This document shows positions 57,147-64,000 of a stretch of 64,000 nucleotides of DNA, one piece after another (position 1 is the stretch's first letter; each line of letters opens with the position of its first letter). The DNA is taken from contig OZ038459.1 in assembly GCA_964036195.1 (NCBI GenBank), positions 21,325,206 through 21,389,205 on the forward strand, given 5' to 3'. The notes beneath the pieces are model-generated. The model searched no databases, was not told the origin of the DNA, and saw nothing but the letters and a program-made list of their open reading frames with translations. Source of the DNA: Sphaerolaimus hirsutus. Taxonomy: Eukaryota; Nematoda; Chromadorea; Monhysterida; Sphaerolaimidae. The position numbers and the translations under genes are program-made.

Positions 57147-60100
57147 ATGTTGGAGCCTTCGCTAGCTGCCGAAGGAGGGACATCGGGACAGGGACACCCC
57201 TCGTTGCATTCCAATCGGACACATTCTGATAAAATGAGTGACCCCGCAGCCGCTGTGGTCGATATGGACGCGCTGCAAATGCAGGTATTTTGGGGAGGTG
57301 GAATTTTTGTTATTTTGCGGTGGTGCTGTTTTTTGCAATTAATTTAGTTGGTCACCTTCAAGTTTCATGTGTCTTTAATGCACTTTTCACTTCGCAGAGT
57401 GTTTTCTCCATGTAACACGACAATTTACTTAAAATCACTAGAATTTGTCCAGAACTTGTCGCTTGATATTACACTTTGCAGAAACCTAAAATACCCCAAA
57501 CTCTAAATCACGCTCTTATCACCCGGCACCCCACTTCAATTCTCCCTTTCGTGTCCCCCAAACATTGGCACTGTGCCAGGTAACTTCCCAAGCCGACCTA
57601 ACTTCCCTAAGCGGCGACATGACAGCGGGTGGCGGCAAAAGAGCACCGCAGTCTGGCAGCGGCGCCACCGCTGCTGCAGATTATGATAGCCAGTTCGATA
57701 CACTTGATGAGCCAGTTTGGCACACTGTTGTGGGTTGGACTGGGTGCTTTGGGCTGGGGGTTACAGGGTTGAGTTAGATTGGAATGTAATGCGCCAAAGT
57801 GAAACTAAGTACAATGCTAGCTAAGTTTGGCTAATGTAATGAAAAGGTCTATGTAACAAAGAGGTCTACAAATGTAATAAAAAGCTCCATATAATATACA
57901 TAAATAAGTGTCTGGAAAAAATTGGCTTTATTGGACAAATTACACTTAACATAGCATAGCACTCAACATAACCAAGTTCATCTGACATTTTACACTTTAC
58001 TCAGGGGCGTACGCAGGATTTTTGAGCGGGGGGGGGCGGATTGTATACGGAGCCCGGCGAACGGGGGGGGCGGCGCCCCCCCCCCTAAATTTTGGCCCTA
58101 TAGTAAAGAAATGGAGCCATGGCGCTGGCGCCATTTGTAGGCGCCAGCGCCATGACAGTATTGGCGCTGGCGTTGGCGACAACGTCTACGATATAGGTGT
58201 ATTTATATACCTACATTTCATACTAGAATAATGTTGGGTACCTATTTAACGCTGTTACGTTCCGGAAAAAGACATAATAATGATTGGGTGGGTATTTGCG
58301 CGCTTGCGCGCAAAATTTTTCTAGAAGTGCCTACAAAAACGCTTTAGATAAGTGCCATTTCTGGCGAATTTTTATGTCTGGCCCGGGAACGGGGGGGGCG
58401 GCCGCCCCCCCGCCCCCCCCCCTGCGTACGTCCTTGACTTTACTTGAAATTTGACAGGGTAAGGGTAAAACATTGGGTGATCCCAGACATTGTAAAAAGT
58501 CAAATGTCATGAAAGCGTGAAACGAGCAGAAAACAATATCAAATCAAATTTGAAATTTTCATGAAATTTTACATGCCTTTTGACAGTTTGCGTGGCATTA
58601 TACATTTTACAGGGCATTTCACACTTAACTCAACTTTTTATACTTTTCAGGGTCATTTTAGGACTGGCACCTAGTCCCATTGGGATTTTTTCACTTGTTT
58701 TTAATTAATCAGTTTCATGCCAAAATTCATTGCTCCATCTAAACAGGTTTTTGTTTTCTCAGCGTCGAGATTTGTGTGCGATCGGTGCCAAACTGACACA
58801 CGTAATCTACCCATCTCGGAGTGACGAATTGTTGCGAAATTGGGACTTGTGGGGACCCCTCTTTCTGTGTGTCTTTGTTTCTTTGTGAGTTGCTTTTGTG
58901 TGCTTTTTGAGCGAAAAGTAGCTGAAAATAGGCAGTTAGGGTCGTGATTGTGAAGGTGAAACTGTAATGGGCAAAACTGTGTGTAAGATAGTGATTGGTA
59001 GTGAAAGCTGGGGCATAATTTCTCAAAAATCGTACAAGATTGGGGGGGGGGTCGGGATAGTAGCCCAAAAATTTGCCTCAGGATAGACTGATAGCTTGCT
59101 GATTTGGGGGGGGAGGTGGTAGACTTCAAACGGTATCGGGATCTTTAACGAAGTTATGATATTCAGGGTTTTTCTGTTATTTTTAAGTAAAAGGATTTAA
59201 AAACACAAACAAGTTGCATAATTTTGGAAATTTGGCATATTTTTATTAAAAATGGTATATTTTGTCGCTCTTTTTTGTATATTTTCGGATTTGGGATTCC
59301 CTCTGAACCCTACCACCCCCAGGAAACCCCTGTAAAACCATGTACCCCTCACCGAACAACCCCCCCACGCAGAGTGCTGATGCAAAGTGGAGAAGAACAA
59401 GCTGAGCACCGGGGGCCGCACTTCGCCGATGTGTTTATTTTGACTTTCTTTGGCGCCTGCGTGGTCACTCTGAACATCAAGCTACTCGGCGGGCGGATAT
59501 CTTTCTTCCAGGTATTTTGTGCGGGTCAATTGGTATTTGGGGGTTAAAATACGCAAAAAGTTTTAGATAATTGAAAAGAAAAAATTAGCGATTTGGAGCA
59601 AATATATGGGTAAAATTTCGCAAAAATGACTCCAGATGGCCAGGCAGCTGGTCGATTGGGGGGGGGCAAGGACGTACCCAGGGGGATTGGGGGTAGCACC
59701 CCCCCACCTCCCGGGCCATACGTAAGAAGTGCCAGATATGGCACCGTTCTATATCGTTTTTGCAGTAAGTGTGCCAAAAATGCAGTGTGTATAAAATATT
59801 GAAAAAGACGGTTAAAAACACTTGAACTTGAACGTTATTAAAATCGGCCATCCTACAACAGCGTGGACGAAACGAGAATCTCGTGGACCCCCCCCCCCCC
59901 TAAAATACAACCCCCGATTTTCAAGAATGCTTTCAAGTTGCAAAACTAAAAACAACGGTTCAATTGTTAAAAAATTTTCTTCGAAAAAAAAAAACCGTTC
60001 ACCCCCCGTGTGCTCCCAGGCGCTGTGCGTGCTGGGCTACTGCCTGCTGCCGCCCGCCTGCGCGGCCGCCCTGTGCAAGATCGTCGTGCTCTTGGCACCC

Positions 60101-60170
60101 CGCCAATCCATGACTGCGTTCATTATCAGGGTCGTTGCCAGTCTGCTCGCATTTGCCTGGGCTACTTTTG
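57147..60170 (+). CDS. YIPF6: YIPF6-like Yip1-domain Golgi membrane protein, 3'-partial
   Basis: Yip1-family proteins are multi-pass membrane proteins of the Golgi and ER-to-Golgi path that work with Rab/Ypt GTPases. Exons: 57147-57284 (ATG), 57580-57729, 58763-58884, 59373-59511, 60020-60170; all junction phases agree. Order of motifs: acidic and Gly/Ser-rich cytosolic N-terminus; DTLDEPVWHTV; RRDLCAIGAKLTHVIYP; LLRNWDLWGPLFLCVFVSL (first membrane segment); FADVFILTFFGACVVTLN; KLLGGRISFFQALCVLGYC; then membrane segments through ASLLAFAWATFG. This is the YIPF6 layout (human protein about 236 residues). About 233 residues are present; a last exon of about 40-45 residues with the final membrane segment is not in the window, unless the read-through stop at 60189-60191 is used. 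Confidence 0.92.
58002..58436. repeat. CAGGGGCGTACGCAGG element in YIPF6 intron 2
   Basis: Ends caggggcgtacgcaggattt and cctgcgtacgtccttg; G and C runs, GCGCCA core and cgcgcttgcgcgc as in 34996-35445 and 47983-48429. Confidence 0.85.
58472..58668. repeat. GTAAAATGTC-family palindrome in YIPF6 intron 2
   Basis: atcccagacattgtaaaaag on the left and attttacagggcatttcaca on the right; right tip ggactggcacc matches the family end. Confidence 0.65.
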
Positions 60171-60872
60171 GTTGGTTTTGGGAGCACTGTTAGAACTGTT
60201 AGAATTGAAAATCTCATGTAAAATGCCCTGGGAAATGGTAAGCGTGTTGGCTTTACACAGGGTATTTTCACTTTGCTTGACATTTTAGATTTTACTGGGT
60301 CCGGCAGTGACACCAGCCGTTTTTGTTGTTGTTATTGCTGTAGATATTCAGAGATTTTTTATGAAGTTTTATGTCCGGTTAGCGTTTACTTAAAATTACA
60401 TGTATTCATGCATCTTTTTTACGATTTATACATTTATCCTTAAGCGGCGTTCACACTGCGAGCTGTGCCAGCAAATTTTTTTTGTCGCCAATGGACTTTT
60501 TGTCACGATAACGCACAAAATTTACAGAAATTTTGCCTGTGCCGACAAAGAAGCCTCGTTCAAAAGAAACCGAACCGACAACGAAAAAAGCCTCGTTGGA
60601 ATGAATGCAAACCGACAACAGCTGACATGTCATACAAAGTGTCAAAGGTCATGTAAAACGTCATAAATAATGTCAAATATGCAGTAATAAAAAAATGGAC
60701 AATTTATAAGGCTTTTAGCATGACTTTAGACAATTAATTGTTAACTGGCGCTTTCCCATGGGATACAAATTATCGCCATATTGTCGTCACAGAAAAGACG
60801 TTCGCAGCTTGTGACGGCAACACGACCATGAACCGACACATTATCGACGCGCTCGGCGTCGTTTTTGCTCAA

Positions 60873-60914
60873 TTTGTCGGTTTGGGTCTCGTTAACGAGA
60901 CCCAAACCGACAAA
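60873..60914. repeat. 42-bp perfect palindrome
   Basis: TTTGTCGGTTTGGGTCTCGT on the left half is followed by its exact reverse complement, with no spacer, centred on GTTAAC. It ends a block (60440-60950) rich in cgacaa/ttgtcgg motifs. Confidence 0.9.
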
Positions 60915-61017
60915 AACAAAAAAAAACAAAAAATGCCCCACAGCAGTTAAAAATATGGTGGGTGCGACAGTGGGAGATAATAAAATTGATTTTTCAATAT
61001 AGGTAATGATGGCAAAT

Positions 61018-61424
61018 CCCGGGGGGGGGGGTGATTGTTTCATAGTGCTCCCAAGAGGGTGGGGGTTAAACGAGGGGGGGAAGGTAATTATTTCACAGGA
61101 ATTTTTTTTGAAATCCTATTACAAAATCGTGGAATGTGATGTGCGCTGGGGTAGAAAATTGCATCAATAACTGACATGTATCAACTCCTGTATACTAATA
61201 TTAGTACGTAGATGGTATAAACACTGTTCTAACGTGATTCCAACATTGTTGTAAGGTGTGTTCTGCACTACGCAGAACACAAACTGCAGTACATATTTGT
61301 CATGTACGTTCTCTTTACACTCAATCTGGGGGGGGGTTATTTTGAGGGGGGGGTGATTGTTTCATAGTGGTCTCGAGAAGGGGGGTCAAACGAGGGGGGA
61401 TGGGTATTTCGAGGAAATACCGTA
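61018..61424. repeat. CCGTATTTCCTCGAA-family element
   Basis: Shares tgattgtttcatagtgctcc and tgtacgttctctttacactc with 51126-51590; right end gtatttcgaggaaataccgt. Confidence 0.75.
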
Positions 61425-63097
61425 AATTTTTTAAGTGTTTTTTCAAAAATGACTTTTCGATTTTTCCTCTAATTAATTTTTGAATTTCAAATTTAATTTT
61501 TGAATTTTCAAATCTTTTTGGTTAATTTTCGAATTTTTTGAGGTAATTTTCAAATTTTTTTACATACTTTGAATTTTTTGGAAAAATGTTCAATTAAGAG
61601 CTTTAAGCTGTTAAGTAGATAAGTTGAAATAGTTATGGGTACTGGGTGCATTCCTAAGCATTCTTCTATGTGCCTGGGTCTGCCCATAGCTGGGATTGGG
61701 GGTGGCTGTTATGGGCAGTGCACTATTCCCCATCCAAACCCATCCCGCATGTTGACCCGGAACACATTTTTTTATACCTGGCATGTTGAAAATAGGTAAT
61801 AAAACACAGAACCTAGTTATTTTGAAGGTGAAAATCTATAAGAATTATGAAAATAAAGGGAATTTTGGTGAAAATTTGGGTAAAATTGCTCAAAAGCGCT
61901 CCAGATAGCTAGATAGCTAGGCAATTTGTGGGTGGGGGATGTTCAGGGGAATGTAGCCAAAAAAAATTACGCCAGGAATAGATAGATAGCTGGGCGGTTT
62001 GGGGTGGTGTTACCCACCCCCCTTTCTTACCCCTGCAGGCATAATGTGTCTATAATGGGTCTACATGTGGAATGGGCTTTGATGCAGAATGGGCCCTAGC
62101 CGCTGTTATGGGGGGTCCACCAGACTTGTGTGTCATTCCATTCTGTTGCACATTTGCTGATTATATAATTTCAAAAATTTTATGTCAATTTGACCCTGTT
62201 GTTATGTGATTTATATTTATATATAAATTTACCATAAATCCTTGAATAAGTCCCTCTCGAATAAGTCCCCTCAAAAACCACTGACAAAAAATACCCCCCA
62301 GGGAAGTTATTCAAGGATATACAGTATTTATATGAAGTGAATATATGATGTTCAGAAAAAAAATTTTTTTACATGTTGAAATACTGGGTTATATTGGCAT
62401 ACTGAATTTATTCATCTACATTCTATCCATCTATCTACATACTTACCTACCATATTTCTTCAAAATACCCCCCTTGAATTAACCCCCCATCAAAATACCC
62501 CCAGGTGTTTTCAGGCTGGGGAAAAAATAACACCCCTCAGAACCCCCCCCCCCCGTAATGATGTACATCATGTATGCGATGTACATTATATACTTATTGA
62601 TGCCAGTTTGCATCACAGACATACATATACGCTAATATGAGTAGAGATAAATGTTTATATGTCACTATATATCCCATTTGGTCACATTGATTACCAGTTT
62701 TTGGTATGTAAAAGCATATTCATTACTAGGAATTTAAAGAAAATTTCTGATGAAATAATAACCCCCCTTGAAATACCCCCTCAAAATTTCCACTCTGAAA
62801 AAATAAACCCCCTGGGAGTATTTTGAGGAAATACAGTATATAATTAGGCAGGGGTCTGGTAGGGGGAGGGGTTGGGGGTCATTACCCCTCCCTGAAACGC
62901 TCCAGCTATCTATCAAATTTTTTTCCTTAAAATTACTGCATTTTTGCATTTTTCTGGTGAACTTTAAATACACCTTTAGATTTTTCAGCTTCAAAGCTTT
63001 TACAGCTTCAAAGCTGTTACTGCAGGTACACCCATGCAGTTTTGTTCTGCACCTACAGATGGATTCTTGCAAAATTGACATTTTCATTAAATGAAAT

Positions 63098-63536
63098 ACC
63101 GTATATCCTTGAATAAGTCCCCCCTCTCGAATAACTCCCCCCTCTCGAATAAGTCCCTCTTGTGAGTGTGAGGAACCAATAACTCCCCCCTCGAACAATT
63201 CCCCCACTTTGATAGGTAGAAAACATTTCACAACATTTCACTCTTACTAAAAACATTTTATGTAGTTAATATCTAAATATATTTATGTATTTTCTTGCAG
63301 CTAGAGTTCACTAACATTGATTTCACAGCTTGAATTGAGAATTTTGTATTCCTACAAATGATTTATGTTACCAAATTTACCCCATTTGTGTAGTAAATCA
63401 ATCATACATTTTACTGATAATTCTGATGAAAAAATAACTCCCCCTCAAATAACTCCCCCCTCTTGAAAAAGTCCCCCCTCAAAATATTCTGACAAAAAAA
63501 TAACTCCCCCAGGGACTTATTCGAAGATATACGGTA
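63098..63536. repeat. CCGTATATCCTTGAATAAGTCCC variant palindrome
   Basis: Left end taccgtatatccttgaataa with C runs, right end ttattcgaagatatacggta; a variant also seen at 4684-4875 and 62230-62325. Confidence 0.75.
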
Positions 63537-64000
63537 TGTATTTTCATCCAAAGATGCTGAAAAAATTCGTCCAATTTTTTAAAAAATTAATTGATTTTTT
63601 TTGTATTTTTTAACCTCATGCTTAAAAATTTGAAAAGTCCAAGAAAATTCGAAAATTTGAAAAATTTCAAATCTTTTTTGCCCTTGTTACACAGAAAACC
63701 ACTTGAAGAACTTGGCATTTGACTTCAAAACTCCTTATCTCAACCAACTCTCAGCTGATTTTCATCAATGAACACTTAAAATTATCAGAATAACCCGAAG
63801 ATTTCCTTTTTATGGCCAGATTATATATTTGCATTTTCATAATGATTATTTCATACAAGAGTTTGCATTATTTTGTTTTGTGGGAAATCTAGTGAAATAT
63901 ACAGATAATGTTAGCATAAAAATGAAATCTGCAGGTTATTCTGATCATTTGAAGTGTTCATTGGTGAAAATCGGTGAGAAAAATTTGAGATATTGAGTTT

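Larger units (their letters stand above)
60171..64000. other. Repeat-only interval downstream of YIPF6 exon 5
   Basis: No coding exon recognised. It holds two GTAAAATGTC fragments (60207-60318, 60625-60735), an unusual perfect palindrome (60873-60914), a CCGTATTTCCTCGAA element (61018-61424), AATTTTCGAATTTTT tracts (61425-61600, 63540-63690), CTTGAATAAGTCCCC-type variants (62230-62838, 63098-63536) and an inverted repeat at 63700-64000 related to the centre of 32029-33773. Confidence 0.55.

Noticed and set aside
58701-59129. Minus-strand 142-codon frame
   Set aside because: It is antisense to YIPF6 exon 3 (58763-58884), which has clear family motifs and splice phase on the plus strand.
60738-60950. 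Possible last exon of the YIPF6-like gene
   Set aside because: No YIPF6 C-terminal text (hydrophobic YPVFLFYF-like segment) in any frame; the block is TTGTCGG-rich repeat.

Overview
The window is animal nuclear DNA. Its genes are split by many spliceosomal introns, one gene is an innexin (gap-junction family of invertebrates), and the space between and inside genes is packed with non-autonomous inverted-repeat elements. The innexin and the clan 3-like cytochrome P450 fit an invertebrate, probably a protostome; I cannot place it more closely. There is no operon structure, no CRISPR array, and I see no rRNA or tRNA gene.

Layout. (1) 494-9419, plus strand: a microsomal cytochrome P450 whose 5' exon(s) lie before the window, with poly(A) signal at 9536. 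One of its introns is exactly a palindromic element, and another palindromic element splits a conserved exon. (2) 20453-12904, minus strand: an eleven-exon Ser/Pro-rich gene whose motif order resembles FAM122/PABIR (PP2A-B55 inhibitors). (3) 24102-26154: a 2 kb foldback with other elements nested inside. (4) 26317-28779, plus: a coiled-coil protein gene of unknown family with an apparent frameshift in exon 1. (5) 29545-31775: a foldback element into which an internally deleted hAT transposon has inserted, with a visible target duplication. (6) 32029-33773: a second large nested foldback. (7) 37384-54346, plus: an innexin with two alternative first exons of identical length (197 nt coding) and seven shared exons. 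(8) 57147-60170 onward, plus: a YIPF6-type Golgi membrane protein lacking only its last exon. (9) 60171-64000: repeats only.

The repeats are the most striking part. At least nine families of near-symmetric palindromic elements recur: a GTAAAATGTC family found inside introns of every gene here, a CCGTATTTCCTCGAAATACC family with long G/C runs, a TTCTTCTAATAGAAG family, an ATCCCG-hexamer family, a GCGCCA family, a CACACTAGTT superfamily, and others. The GGTGCCAGTTCC-type ends of the first group coincide with functional splice sites in the P450 gene, which is the signature of introners (transposons that create introns). Several genes also use GTTGG donors and C-run polypyrimidine tracts.

All exon calls rest on reading splice phases and family motifs by eye; no database search was run.
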